A DNA stretch of 36,269 nt. Source: an uncultured Bacteroidota bacterium (GTDB lineage: Bacteria > Bacteroidota > Bacteroidia > Bacteroidales > UBA12077). Positions 17,300 through 25,255 of the stretch are shown here, one piece after another; position 1 is the first letter of the stretch, and each line of letters starts with the position of its first letter. The translations under genes and the position numbers were made by a program. Under the pieces are notes generated by a model. The model was not told where the DNA came from, searched no databases, and saw only the letters and a list, made by a program, of their open reading frames with translations. The DNA lies in the NCBI GenBank assembly GCA_913055895.1, contig CAJXLE010000007.1, forward strand, positions 1 to 36,269, written 5' to 3'.

Positions 17300-17782
17300 C
17301 TAGTCATGCGGATGCTTGTGGAAATAGGCATCCGCAAACTTGTCCACCGTATCCCTTAGTTTTTCAATGTACTGCAGGTCGGTGGTTTGCTTGGCCTTCA
17401 TGGCATACACCTGGATCTCATGCAGCAGCTTGAGACGGGTCACGTACTTCTCATGGGCCTCCTCGTTTTCTGGATCAACCGGCTTGATGCGCTGATGCAG
17501 GAAATACTGGCTGACGATGTCCTGTATTTTTACCGCGTGGTCTTCTTTGTTGGTGATCCACCTGACCAGCTGGTTGTAATTCTTGTCTCCTTCCCGGGAA
17601 AGCTCTTTTATTTGATTCATGGACTTTTCCAGTGTCCTGATGTGCTCTTCGATCTGTTCGATCCTCAGCGAATCACCATAGATGCCGCATGGAATCTCAC
17701 AGTGTGCTTGTGCGGGCTTGTTCTGTGCCATGAATAAAATGGCGGACATAACCAGTGTGAAAACAATGTTTTGAATTTTCAT
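17300..17782 (-). CDS. sodN: Nickel-containing superoxide dismutase, exported
   Basis: 160 residues. Residues 1-26 form a Sec signal peptide with hydrophobic core IVFTLVMSAILFMA and a classical cleavage site AQA. The residue after the site is H27, which starts HCEIPCGIY, almost identical to the nickel hook HCDLPCGVY of Ni-SOD, where His1, Cys2 and Cys6 ligate nickel. The rest matches the four-helix-bundle body (IEEHIRTLEKSM, HEIQVYAMKAKQTTD). Cleavage by signal peptidase would itself expose His1, so the dedicated SodX protease used in streptomycetes may not be needed; no sodX-like gene is adjacent. The enzyme would dismutate superoxide in the periplasm. It is monocistronic, with its own terminator. 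The C-terminus (YFHKHPHD) is His-rich. Identity is confident; the processing route is inferred. Confidence 0.93.
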   Translation of the reverse strand: MKIQNIVFTLVMSAILFMAQNKPAQAHCEIPCGIYGDSLRIEQIEEHIRTLEKSMNQIKELSREGDKNYNQLVRWITNKEDHAVKIQDIVSQYFLHQRIKPVDPENEEAHEKYVTRLKLLHEIQVYAMKAKQTTDLQYIEKLRDTVDKFADAYFHKHPHD

Positions 17783-18165
17783 AGCTTGATCTTTTTGAGG
17801 TTCATATAGATTTACGAGTTGATTTTTTTTTAAGCCTTTGCCCTGTGCAAATTACTATGCCGGGACCATCATCTCCCTTTGTGATTTGGGTGATTATTTG
17901 TCATAGAAGCTTTACCATTTTTACATAACAAATCAGAATCCAAATGGTTTGAATAAAAGACGACGGGATTTTATCTGCCACCGGTACAGATAGGAATACC
18001 AGCCAGGACAGTTGGTTTTGCGGCACTATTTTGTTTTCGGAGTTTTATGTCTTTTTCTCTTGCCTGGTGGTTGGTTTTTTAATATTTTTATTACGATGTG
18101 ACGTCGCTCTGTTATGATCGAATTCAACTGTATTTATCCTTTGTCAAACCAACATCCTGTCAGTT
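17783..18165. other. Divergent intergenic region, Ni-SOD / DUF6599
   Basis: 383 bases between two divergent genes, hence two promoters are expected. It is AT-rich, with long T-runs near 17824-17831 and 18077-18092. A TATCC-TTTG stretch (18135-18143), one base longer than the -7 consensus, may serve the plus-strand gene. I see no coding frame, RNA gene or clear nickel/iron-regulator operator. Confidence 0.4.
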
Positions 18166-19071
18166 ATGAAACACCAGGCGCTGATCATGATCTCTACTTT
18201 GTTGTTCATCGCAGCAGCAGGACATGCCATGAATGAGGACAGCCTTTTGATGGATCACCTGCCCGGCAGCCGGGAGAACCTCCAGGTGGAATCGGAAGAG
18301 GTGATCGTGAAGAAGGAAGATTTTTACCGCTACATCAATGGTGGTGCCGAACTTTACCTGAACTACGGTTTTAAAAAGCTGGCCAAGAGAAATTACCTGT
18401 TCAGAGGCTCCCATCAATTGAAGGCGGAAATCTTTGACATGGGCACTCCTGCCAATGCCTTTGGTGTCTTTTCCTACTCCAGGGATACGGTGAACATCGA
18501 TGTCGGCCAGGGCGCACAATATATGGGAGGGTCTTTGATCTTTTGGCAGGACCGTTATTTTGTCTCCATTTTTGCCCACCAGGAAAACGAGGAGGTGCGT
18601 CGGCAGCTGGACCAGATGGCCCGGTATATCAGCGATGCCATTGGCCAAAGGGGACAATTGCCTGGCATTTTTGATGCCATTCCCCAGGAGTCACTGGTGC
18701 CGACAAGTACCTTTTATTTTCACCATCATGCCTGGCAAAACAGGTACCGATACATTTCCAACGCCAACATATTCAACATCGATGAAAATGTCCGTGCCCT
18801 GCTCAACAAATACAAAGCTGCCCGGCAACCCCACTACCTGATGATGCTGGAATACCCGGATGAAAAAAAGGCCAGGAAAGCCTACAAAAAGGCAACCGGC
18901 AAACTGGTGCCCCGGCTGAGAAAGGAGAAAGCCTTGCAGGATGAGCAAGGCCTGTGGATGGGCTGCGACCGTAAAGGCCGTCTGCTTTTGTTTGTGTTGG
19001 ACGCCCCGGGGCGGGAAGAGACCTTTTACCTTATCAACCGGGCTGCTGAAAAATACCGGCAAATCAATTGA
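18166..19071 (+). CDS. DUF6599 family exported protein
   Basis: 301 residues. A signal peptide spans residues 1-20 (hydrophobic LIMISTLLFIAAAGHA). The body shows the family pattern FYRYINGGAELYLNYGFKKLA near residues 48-68, then an acidic/aromatic segment FDMGTPANAFGVFSYSRD. This pattern is typical of the DUF6599 proteins found with DUF362 proteins in Bacteroidota. The fold looks like two similar alpha/beta halves with a C-terminal domain ending in FYLINRAAEKY. The function is unknown. The protein is probably periplasmic. It lies 32 bases upstream of the Tat-exported DUF362 gene in the same orientation, so the two likely form one operon and act in the same compartment. Confidence 0.8.
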   Translation: MKHQALIMISTLLFIAAAGHAMNEDSLLMDHLPGSRENLQVESEEVIVKKEDFYRYINGGAELYLNYGFKKLAKRNYLFRGSHQLKAEIFDMGTPANAFGVFSYSRDTVNIDVGQGAQYMGGSLIFWQDRYFVSIFAHQENEEVRRQLDQMARYISDAIGQRGQLPGIFDAIPQESLVPTSTFYFHHHAWQNRYRYISNANIFNIDENVRALLNKYKAARQPHYLMMLEYPDEKKARKAYKKATGKLVPRLRKEKALQDEQGLWMGCDRKGRLLLFVLDAPGREETFYLINRAAEKYRQIN

Positions 19072-19103
19072 TCATTTTGCACACATCCATAAAAGCCTGA
19101 ACC

Positions 19104-20000
19104 ATGACAATAAAAAAACTATCCCGACGAGAAGCATTAAAAAGGCTGGGACTTGCTGCAGCCGGAAGCTTTCTTCTTGGCAGCCTGCCTGGCCGTTTGT
19201 TTGCCCAGGCTCACCGTGAGAAATCCAGGGTGGTGCTGATCCGGCACAAAGACCTGACCGATGGCTCCGGACAGGTCAACAGGCAGGTTCTTGCCTCGGT
19301 TTTCGACCGGGCCCTCACCACACTTACAGGCAAGAGCCAGGTGGAAGAAGCCTGGCGCCGCATCATACAACCCGATGATGTGGTGGGCGTCAAATCCAAT
19401 GTATGGAGCCACCTGCCAACACCGCCCGAGCTGGAAGAGCTGATCGGGGAAGGCCTCAGAGGTGTTGGTGTGAAAAAGGACAACATCAGTGTCGATGACC
19501 GGGGTGTCCTGGACGACCCCGTCTTTCAAAATGCCACCGCACTGATCAATGCCCGGCCCATGCGCACCCACGACTGGTCGGGTGTGGGATCGCTGATCAA
19601 AAACTACATCATGTTCCATCCCCGGCCATGGGATTACCACCCCGACACCTGCGCCGACCTGGCCAAATTATGGGAGAAACCCATGGTCAAAGGCAAGACA
19701 CGTTTGAACATCCTGGTCATGCTCACCCCCCTGTTCCATGGTGTGGGCCCGCACCATTTCAATAAGAAATATACCTGGCGGTACAATGGCCTGATCCTTT
19801 CTTTCGACCCGGTGGCAGCAGATGCAACAGGCCTGCGCATCATTGAAGCCCGGCGAAGGGAGTATTTCGGAGAAAAAAGACCGGTCAGCCCTTCTCCCCA
19901 TCATATCCGGCTGGCCGACACAAGGCATAACCTGGGCAATGCCCATGCCGATCGTATTGAACTGGTGCGCCTGGGTTGGCAGGATGGCATCCTGATCTGA
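19104..20000 (+). CDS. Tat-exported DUF362 domain protein
   Basis: 298 residues. The N-terminus SRREALKRLGLAAAGSFLLG carries the twin-arginine motif (R8, R9) plus a mildly hydrophobic core and an FAQA cleavage site, so the protein is likely folded, perhaps with a cofactor, before export. The DUF362 domain follows, with VVGVKSNVWSHLPTPPE and later a PVAADATGLRIIEARR segment. DUF362 is often fused to ferredoxin domains; here there is no [4Fe-4S] Cys cluster, so any redox partner would be separate. It probably works in the periplasm with the co-transcribed DUF6599 protein. The biochemical activity is unknown. After it, 244 bases up to the next gene contain no recognisable feature. Confidence 0.82.
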   Translation: MTIKKLSRREALKRLGLAAAGSFLLGSLPGRLFAQAHREKSRVVLIRHKDLTDGSGQVNRQVLASVFDRALTTLTGKSQVEEAWRRIIQPDDVVGVKSNVWSHLPTPPELEELIGEGLRGVGVKKDNISVDDRGVLDDPVFQNATALINARPMRTHDWSGVGSLIKNYIMFHPRPWDYHPDTCADLAKLWEKPMVKGKTRLNILVMLTPLFHGVGPHHFNKKYTWRYNGLILSFDPVAADATGLRIIEARRREYFGEKRPVSPSPHHIRLADTRHNLGNAHADRIELVRLGWQDGILI

Positions 20001-20244
20001 CGGATCATAACCTGTTTGGTGCCTCTAGATGATCTGCCCGTAAGGTTAAGTGCGCCGGACCACGCTTTTGTCATGTAACCGGGGGAGGGTTCTTTTTCAC
20101 ACCACAACCTCCGGCATTGGATTTTTCATGGTTTTTTATCATCTTTGTTGTCGGGCTGTTCGCAAAACCAAATTATTCCCTTTCACGGCCACCGTCGTCG
20201 CGGGATAACCTGAATGGGATGAATCAATAAATATACATTACCAG

Positions 20245-21342
20245 ATGAAGAAATTTTTGAAGGTTTTCCTGTACGGGCTTCTGATTATTTTGGGAATCAT
20301 CCTGCTTCAGTTTGCCTATAATGAATACCAGGTACATGTGTTCGACCAGTCTTACCAGGAAAAAACACTCTCTTCCAAAGACCGGGCTACCCTGAAAGAG
20401 CTGGATACCCTGAAACAACAATATGGTGGGGTGATCTGGCCGTCTTTTGACAGCGCCGACATTCCTGCCGTCCTTTACAACGACCGGTATGAATTTATGA
20501 GCGGGCCTTCTGTTGACCCTGATGGATGGCAGCGTGTTAAAGATACAGCATCATCGGGAATTGTCTATTACCGTCGCCAGGCCGATGATCCGCAAGCTTT
20601 TGCTGTTGAGACCAGTGCCGGTTGGGCAGGCAGGTTTTCCATACTGGATATGCTCAACCGTGATCTGTTGATGAACCTGCGCCGGGATTTGCCATCCCCA
20701 CTGAACAGGATACTGCCATCACAGATGATCATGAAATCCAATGATTTCCACATAGCTGCCCTGTTTCATGAGATGTTCCATGCCCACCAGGCCAACCAGG
20801 CCCCCGAAAAATTTGCCCAAAGCAATGCCCTGGCCCATCTGACCAATCAATATCCATACCGCAAAGACACCCTGAACAACCTTTATTCCCTGGAAGGCCG
20901 GTATTTGCGATCTGCCCTGCGGGCAAAAAAGGCCGGGGAAAAGAAGGCTTTGTGCAGGAAATTTTTCCGTACCAGGGAGAAAAGACGTCAATTGCTGCCC
21001 GAGAAAATGGTGGAGTTTGAAAAACGCTATGAGTGGCTGGAAGGTCTCGCCAAATATGTAGAAATGCAGGTTTACCGGGTGGCAGCCGATCATTCCGAAG
21101 ACTTGAGCTTTGATTACAGCGAGGAGATGCCCCACTGGCAAACCGACATGAACAATATGCAGGACCTGGGAGGTGTTGACGGCTCCACCCGCTTTTACCT
21201 GAGCGGCATGGCCCAGGCCCGTCTGCTCGACCAGCTCTCCGAAGAATGGAAAAGTCAGGTTATGAAGCCAGGCATTTACCTGGAGGACCTGTTGATGGAA
21301 AAAGCAGGAATACAGGCAATGAACCTGAAAACCAAACATTGA
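20245..21342 (+). CDS. Membrane-anchored putative zinc metallopeptidase (HEMFH)
   Basis: 365 residues. One N-terminal transmembrane helix (about residues 8-23) anchors the protein with its body outside the cytoplasm. The motif ALFHEMFHAHQ contains HExxH (H175, E176, H179). About 87 residues further, YEWLEGLAKYVE offers a glutamate (E266) in an EGLA context, which fits the third zinc ligand of gluzincin-type peptidases. Upstream beta-rich sequence (IVYYRRQADDPQAF) and a downstream helical domain make up the rest. I do not recognise the exact peptidase family, and the whole may instead be a catalytically inactive relative, although all three candidate ligands are present. It is a single gene, followed by a tandem-repeat stretch and a flavodoxin gene on the same strand. 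Confidence 0.65.
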   Translation: MKKFLKVFLYGLLIILGIILLQFAYNEYQVHVFDQSYQEKTLSSKDRATLKELDTLKQQYGGVIWPSFDSADIPAVLYNDRYEFMSGPSVDPDGWQRVKDTASSGIVYYRRQADDPQAFAVETSAGWAGRFSILDMLNRDLLMNLRRDLPSPLNRILPSQMIMKSNDFHIAALFHEMFHAHQANQAPEKFAQSNALAHLTNQYPYRKDTLNNLYSLEGRYLRSALRAKKAGEKKALCRKFFRTREKRRQLLPEKMVEFEKRYEWLEGLAKYVEMQVYRVAADHSEDLSFDYSEEMPHWQTDMNNMQDLGGVDGSTRFYLSGMAQARLLDQLSEEWKSQVMKPGIYLEDLLMEKAGIQAMNLKTKH

Positions 21343-21357
21343 GCAGAACCCATTGAA

Positions 21358-21399
21358 CCAATCAGCCAATCAGCCAATCAGCCTTTTAACCTTTTAACC
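21358..21399. repeat. Two adjacent 8-bp tandem repeat tracts
   Basis: CCAATCAG occurs three times plus two bases (21358-21383), directly followed by TTTTAACC twice (21384-21399) and a diverged third copy. The tracts sit in the 99-base gap between the metallopeptidase and flavodoxin genes. They share unit length with the repeat at 7305-7336 but not sequence. Confidence 0.8.
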
Positions 21400-21441
21400 A
21401 TTTAACGTCAACATTCAACCCATACCATCCCATCAAATTCT

Positions 21442-21936
21442 ATGAAAACAGCCATTGTTTACTCATCGAATCACGGCACAACTGCAAAAGTGGCGCGCCG
21501 TATACAGCAGGGCCTTGGAGAAGACAAGACCCGGCTGTTCAACCTGAAAAACGTCAGGCGAATCGATCTTTCACCCTATGAACGGGTCCTGATAGGAGGA
21601 TCCATCCATGCAGGCTCGGTACAGAAAAGGGTGAGGAAATTTATGGACACCCACTTCCATGAACTGCTTGAAAAGCCCCTGGGATTGTTTCTTTGTTGTA
21701 TGGATGAACAGCGTGCAGAATCGGAATTTGAAAATGCCTTCCCTGAGGCCCTCCGCTTTCATGCCATCAGCCGCAAGATCATAGGGGGCGAATTCCTCTT
21801 TGAGAAGATGAACATTATTGAAAAAGCCATGGTGAAAAAGGTGGCCGGGGTCGAATCATCCGTCTCGAAGATCAACGACCACAAAATCGACGAGCTGGTG
21901 GAGGAGATGAACCATGCCATGGAAGATGAAAGGTGA
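21442..21936 (+). CDS. Flavodoxin-like protein, HemG-related
   Basis: 164 residues. The FMN phosphate-binding loop SSNHGTTAKVA lies at residues 8-18. The segment YERVLIGGSIHAGSVQKRVRKFM matches the HemG-type pattern (Y-D-R-V-V-I-G-A-S-I-R-Y-G) better than that of electron-transfer flavodoxins. HemG is the menaquinone-dependent protoporphyrinogen IX dehydrogenase of haem synthesis. This protein is slightly shorter and lacks the exact membrane-contacting insertion of E. coli HemG as far as I can judge, so it could be another flavodoxin-fold oxidoreductase. It is cytoplasmic or membrane-associated. The following DUF6544 gene begins about 60 bases downstream, so the two may be co-transcribed. Confidence 0.8.
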   Translation: MKTAIVYSSNHGTTAKVARRIQQGLGEDKTRLFNLKNVRRIDLSPYERVLIGGSIHAGSVQKRVRKFMDTHFHELLEKPLGLFLCCMDEQRAESEFENAFPEALRFHAISRKIIGGEFLFEKMNIIEKAMVKKVAGVESSVSKINDHKIDELVEEMNHAMEDER

Positions 21937-21993
21937 TTTGACGGGAAAAATACCAATCCACCTGACCATATAACCTTATTAAAATACCACCAA

Positions 21994-22830
21994 GTGAGAA
22001 ACATGATACTTATTGCAACAATCATCCTGTTAACCCTGGTTGTTCTAACACCCCTGGCTGGCAGGGCCATGCTTGATAAAAGGACTGATGGAGAAGTTCG
22101 CGAACTTTTTTATCAGTCACAATCCCTGGAAGGCAAAATATTTACCCATGAGCAGCTCCGGGGTTTGCCCAACCCGGTAGAGGAATATTTCAAACATGTC
22201 CTTGATGAGGGACAGCCCTACATCAGCTATTTAAGACTCCGGCATGATGGCTGGTTCAAAACAGGGCCCGACAAAAAAGCCATGAAGATTCGGGGCGAGC
22301 AATATTTTACCGCATCGCGCCCCGGTTTTATATGGATAGGAAAAACCAGGCTCTTTACGGCCCGCGACATCTACCTAAAGGGTAAAGGAAGGCTTGTGGT
22401 CTCATTGCTTTCCTTATTCAAAGTGGCCGACCAACAGGGTCCCGAAGTCGACCAGGCTGAATTGCTTCGATGGCTTGGCGAGAGTGTGTGGTTTCCCACC
22501 AACCTGTTGCCCAGTGAAAACCTTCAATGGTCGGCCATAGACTCCTCTCACGCCAGGCTTACCTACACCCATAATGGCTTATCCGTCTATTATGTGGTTA
22601 CCTTCAACGAAAAAAATGAGATTACTCAGATGGCGACGCAGAGACACATGGAGGACCGAGGCTTACAGCCCTGGGTGGGTAAAGTGGGTGAATACCGGGA
22701 GGTCGATGGCGTTCGTGTTCCCGGTGTGATTGAAGCTTCCTGGGACCTTGAAGAGGGGCGCTACACCTATGGGCGCTTCAAAGTGCAGCAGTTTGAATAC
22801 AACATCCCCGAAAAGTTTAACGCGGACTAA
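21994..22830 (+). CDS. DUF6544 (formerly DUF6920) family membrane-associated protein
   Basis: 278 residues from a GTG at 21994; the ATG at 22003 is an equally good start. A hydrophobic N-terminal helix (ILIATIILLTLVVLTPLAG) serves as anchor or signal. The body follows the family pattern: LRGLPNPVEEYFKHVL early, LRHDGWFKTGPDKKAM and RPGFIWIGKTRL in the middle, and LRWLGESVWFPTNLLP before the C-terminal domain, which ends with VPGVIEASWDLEEGRYTYGRFKV. These conserved stretches are characteristic of DUF6544, whose function is unknown; a lipoprotein-carrier-like beta fold is plausible. Its stop codon lies inside the end of the convergent cyclase gene (14-base overlap). Confidence 0.8.
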   Translation: MRNMILIATIILLTLVVLTPLAGRAMLDKRTDGEVRELFYQSQSLEGKIFTHEQLRGLPNPVEEYFKHVLDEGQPYISYLRLRHDGWFKTGPDKKAMKIRGEQYFTASRPGFIWIGKTRLFTARDIYLKGKGRLVVSLLSLFKVADQQGPEVDQAELLRWLGESVWFPTNLLPSENLQWSAIDSSHARLTYTHNGLSVYYVVTFNEKNEITQMATQRHMEDRGLQPWVGKVGEYREVDGVRVPGVIEASWDLEEGRYTYGRFKVQQFEYNIPEKFNAD

Positions 22831-23860
22831 AAACCCGGATGCGTGTCGATTTGCCTTTAAGGGACAGTTCTTTCACAAAACGGTAATCTTCCGGCTCTTG
22901 AAGCCTGCCGATCGTGTCTTCGCTGATGAGTATCTGCCCGGGCTCAGTGGCTTCCTCAATGCGATAGGCGGTATTGACCACATCTCCAACTACGGTCCAG
23001 TCCTTGCGGTCCTCCGAACCAATGTTTCCCTGTATCAGGTTGCCCGTATTGATGCCTATGCGCAGGTTGATGGTGGGAAGCTTGCGAAATTGCAGTCCAC
23101 GGTTCAAGGTCTTTAACCCCTCGGGCAACATGTCCAGTGAAGCTTTTACTGCATCGGCCGGCTCTTCGAAGATGGCCATCACCCCGTCGCCCAGGAACTT
23201 GTCGATGTCACCCCTGTTCTTTTGAATGACCCTGGATGTTTTGGTGAAATAAACATTGAGCATGTCCACCACCTTCTCGGGCGGCAACTTTTCCGAGAGG
23301 GCGGTGAAACCCACAATGTCCATGAAAAGTATGGTCAGGTTCCTGTTGTAGGCTTTGATGCCATAATCCCTGCTGTTCACTGCCCTGACAACCTCCTTGT
23401 AGGTGGTCTCCGAGACAAACTGCCGGACAACCTTCTTGTAACGGTTTTCTATTTTTTGGACTTTTTCTTCGATGGATATGTCTCGGAAAACCTCAAACAA
23501 GCCGGTAATCTTACCCGACTCATCTGTCATGGGGTGGATGTAAAGGGATACCGGGAAGGAGTAACCCAGCCGGTGGGTGTAATAGACTTTGATTTCATTG
23601 GCGATACCGCTGGAGAGAACCGATTCGAGGTGCTGATTGTCGGGATACAACGGTTTACCCTTATCATCGCTTATCTCAGGGAAGCTTTTGTCAGGAAGGT
23701 TTTGGGTTATCTCTTCCGCCGAAAAACCGGTTATGTTTTCTGCCCCTTTATTCCAGAAAAGCAGGTTCATTCGCCTGTCCAGAATGCGAATGCCATCGTA
23801 AATGGCATCCAGCCATTTCTGTGTTTCGGGCGAAACCGTATGATCTTTATTATCTGACAT
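22817..23860 (-). CDS. PAS domain-class III adenylate cyclase
   Basis: 347 residues, no transmembrane segment, so cytoplasmic. A PAS domain spans about residues 12-130 (ILDRRMNLLFWNKGAENITG onward). A short helical linker (131-165) and a class III cyclase catalytic domain (about 168-346) follow. Metal-binding aspartates are D181 (FMDIVGFT) and D225 (FLGDGVMAIF). The transition-state residues N296 and R300 lie in VNTAYRIE. Base-recognition positions K221 and T289 fit ATP rather than GTP specificity. All key residues are present, so an active cyclase making cAMP is likely. The PAS ligand is unknown. The gene is monocistronic and convergent with DUF6544 by a 14-base overlap. A cAMP receptor is not in the window. 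Confidence 0.92.
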   Translation of the reverse strand: MSDNKDHTVSPETQKWLDAIYDGIRILDRRMNLLFWNKGAENITGFSAEEITQNLPDKSFPEISDDKGKPLYPDNQHLESVLSSGIANEIKVYYTHRLGYSFPVSLYIHPMTDESGKITGLFEVFRDISIEEKVQKIENRYKKVVRQFVSETTYKEVVRAVNSRDYGIKAYNRNLTILFMDIVGFTALSEKLPPEKVVDMLNVYFTKTSRVIQKNRGDIDKFLGDGVMAIFEEPADAVKASLDMLPEGLKTLNRGLQFRKLPTINLRIGINTGNLIQGNIGSEDRKDWTVVGDVVNTAYRIEEATEPGQILISEDTIGRLQEPEDYRFVKELSLKGKSTRIRVFSPR

Positions 23861-24128
23861 ATAAGCTTTCTTGGGGATGAAAATAACAAAATTCTTTTTT
23901 TTAAGGTCGTACGGGTGTGATTTTATTTTTCGGGAGGTGGCGGATGTTGCTTTTGCTGCCTGTGCCCATAATTTGTCCCGATAACCCCTGATGTTTTGTT
24001 AAAAAATGACTATCTTTATTTAAACAAATCATCGCCGTTGGTGAACCATTACCTGACCATGGTCCAGTCTCGGAGAGGAAAGGCTTATATATTTTTTGAA
24101 ACAGTTACACCATTGATATATTTTGAAA

Positions 24129-24569
24129 ATGAAACCAAAAAAAATCCTTACCGCCATCGTTTTTTCCGTTGTTTCTTTATCGGCCAGCGCCCAGTTTGGA
24201 GTGAGCTACCACGAGTCAAGCATGCCTTTGCTGGGATTTGGTTATGAACTTGAAGACAGGTATTTTGCTGAATTGCGGGTGGGGACAAACAACTATTTTG
24301 AAAATTTGTCTTTTGAGCTGACCGCCAATTACATTTTTATAAACGAAGACGACTTTGATTTTTATGGTGGGGTGGGAGGCCGAACAACAGACTTTTCAGG
24401 TTTGGTGATTCCCGCAGGTGTCAATGTTTATCCTTTTGAAAACAAGCGTTTTGGAGTGCACATGGAGGCAGCCGGTTTATTTGGCGAAACAGCTGTCTTC
24501 AGAGCAAGTTGGGGCATACGTTACCGTTTTGGTACGGGCCGTGATGCAGATGACTCACCTGGCGAGTGA
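24129..24569 (+). CDS. Small outer-membrane beta-barrel protein
   Basis: 146 residues from the ATG at 24129 (an in-frame TTG at 24123 is less likely). The signal peptide is MKPKKILTAIVFSVVSLSASAQ with cleavage after ASA. The mature part has about eight amphipathic strands with aromatic ends (FGVSYHESS, YFAELRVGT, FELTANYIF, FRASWGIRYRF) and ends near the Arg-Tyr-Arg-Phe typical of a last barrel strand, followed by a short acidic tail. It probably inserts in the outer membrane as an OmpA/OmpX-sized barrel. No domain name can be given. It sits alone between two divergent or convergent signalling genes. Upstream, TATCTTTA at 24011-24018 is -7-like, but the box spacing is poor. Confidence 0.75.
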   Translation: MKPKKILTAIVFSVVSLSASAQFGVSYHESSMPLLGFGYELEDRYFAELRVGTNNYFENLSFELTANYIFINEDDFDFYGGVGGRTTDFSGLVIPAGVNVYPFENKRFGVHMEAAGLFGETAVFRASWGIRYRFGTGRDADDSPGE

Positions 24570-24603
24570 TATAGGGTGCATTTGCCTTTTTGCCACTGTC
24601 TTA

Positions 24604-25029
24604 TCAGGTGTATTTTCTGAAGCTGTCCAGCAGGTAGACAACCTGTTGGGTACTGGCCCTGATGGTCTCTACAGGTTTTTCACGTTGAAAGAAATCAGAA
24701 AAACCGGGAATATTTGATGACTGCTCACTGCTGATTCTCTGAAAGCCCATCGACCAGTCGGGAAAGGCTCTTTTATCAATGGGTTCTTCCAGGAGCTTGA
24801 CCACATTGGTGTGCCTGGAATCTTTTTCTATCGTGTTGAAAAGATGCTGAATGGTCTTTCTCATGCCCTCTATCACCTGGATGAAACTCCCGTCGTTGTA
24901 TAGCAGCAAACCGGTGACATCCCGTGCGTGGTTTTTGGCACGTATCTCCTGCAGGAGATCGTGGAGCTCTTTTTCCGAAAGATTGCGCTTGGCAAAACTC
25001 ACATAAACGATGTGTATAAGTTCATACAT
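24604..25029 (-). CDS. BLUF-domain blue-light sensor
   Basis: 141 residues: a BLUF domain (about 1-97) plus a short helical tail. The flavin-binding and photocycle residues are all present: Y9 (IVYVSFA), N33 (RAKNHARD), Q51 (SFIQVIEG) and W92/M94 in PDWSMGF. BLUF proteins bind FAD and rearrange the Tyr-Gln hydrogen bonds on blue-light absorption. There is no effector domain, so this is a short BLUF protein that must signal through a partner protein. Its gene is convergent with the small barrel gene (34-base gap). The PAS-cyclase is nearby but separate, and no direct link can be claimed. Presence of a light sensor suggests an organism that meets light or oxygen. Confidence 0.93.
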   Translation of the reverse strand: MYELIHIVYVSFAKRNLSEKELHDLLQEIRAKNHARDVTGLLLYNDGSFIQVIEGMRKTIQHLFNTIEKDSRHTNVVKLLEEPIDKRAFPDWSMGFQRISSEQSSNIPGFSDFFQREKPVETIRASTQQVVYLLDSFRKYT

Positions 25030-25093
25030 TCCTGGCGATGTTAAAATGGTTTTGATCTGTAAACCTGTTTTTCAGTCGTTTGTTCAAAAAAAT

Positions 25094-25101
25094 TATCTTT
25101 G
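25094..25101 (+). promoter_or_regulatory. Candidate -7 element before the aldolase operon
   Basis: TATCTTTG matches the Bacteroidota -7 consensus TAnnTTTG exactly, about 155 bases before the aldolase start. The -33 box is unclear: T-rich sequence lies at about the right distance but without a clean TTTG. A 5' leader of about 145 bases would result. Confidence 0.35.
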
Positions 25102-25255
25102 TGGGAAATTTTGAGTGTGAATTGGGAATGTAGGTTCATATACCGGTCATCGAGGGTCTGAATTATTGGCATTGTTCTTTTTGCACTAAACCTTTTTAAA
25201 TAAATAAAGTCGTTGTAATAGAGAAATAATCTTTGGTATATTAAATGAAGCCGAT

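Noticed and set aside
22817-25029. PAS-cyclase and BLUF gene as one light-cAMP operon
   Set aside because: An outer-membrane gene on the opposite strand separates them and each has its own leader, so co-transcription is not supported.
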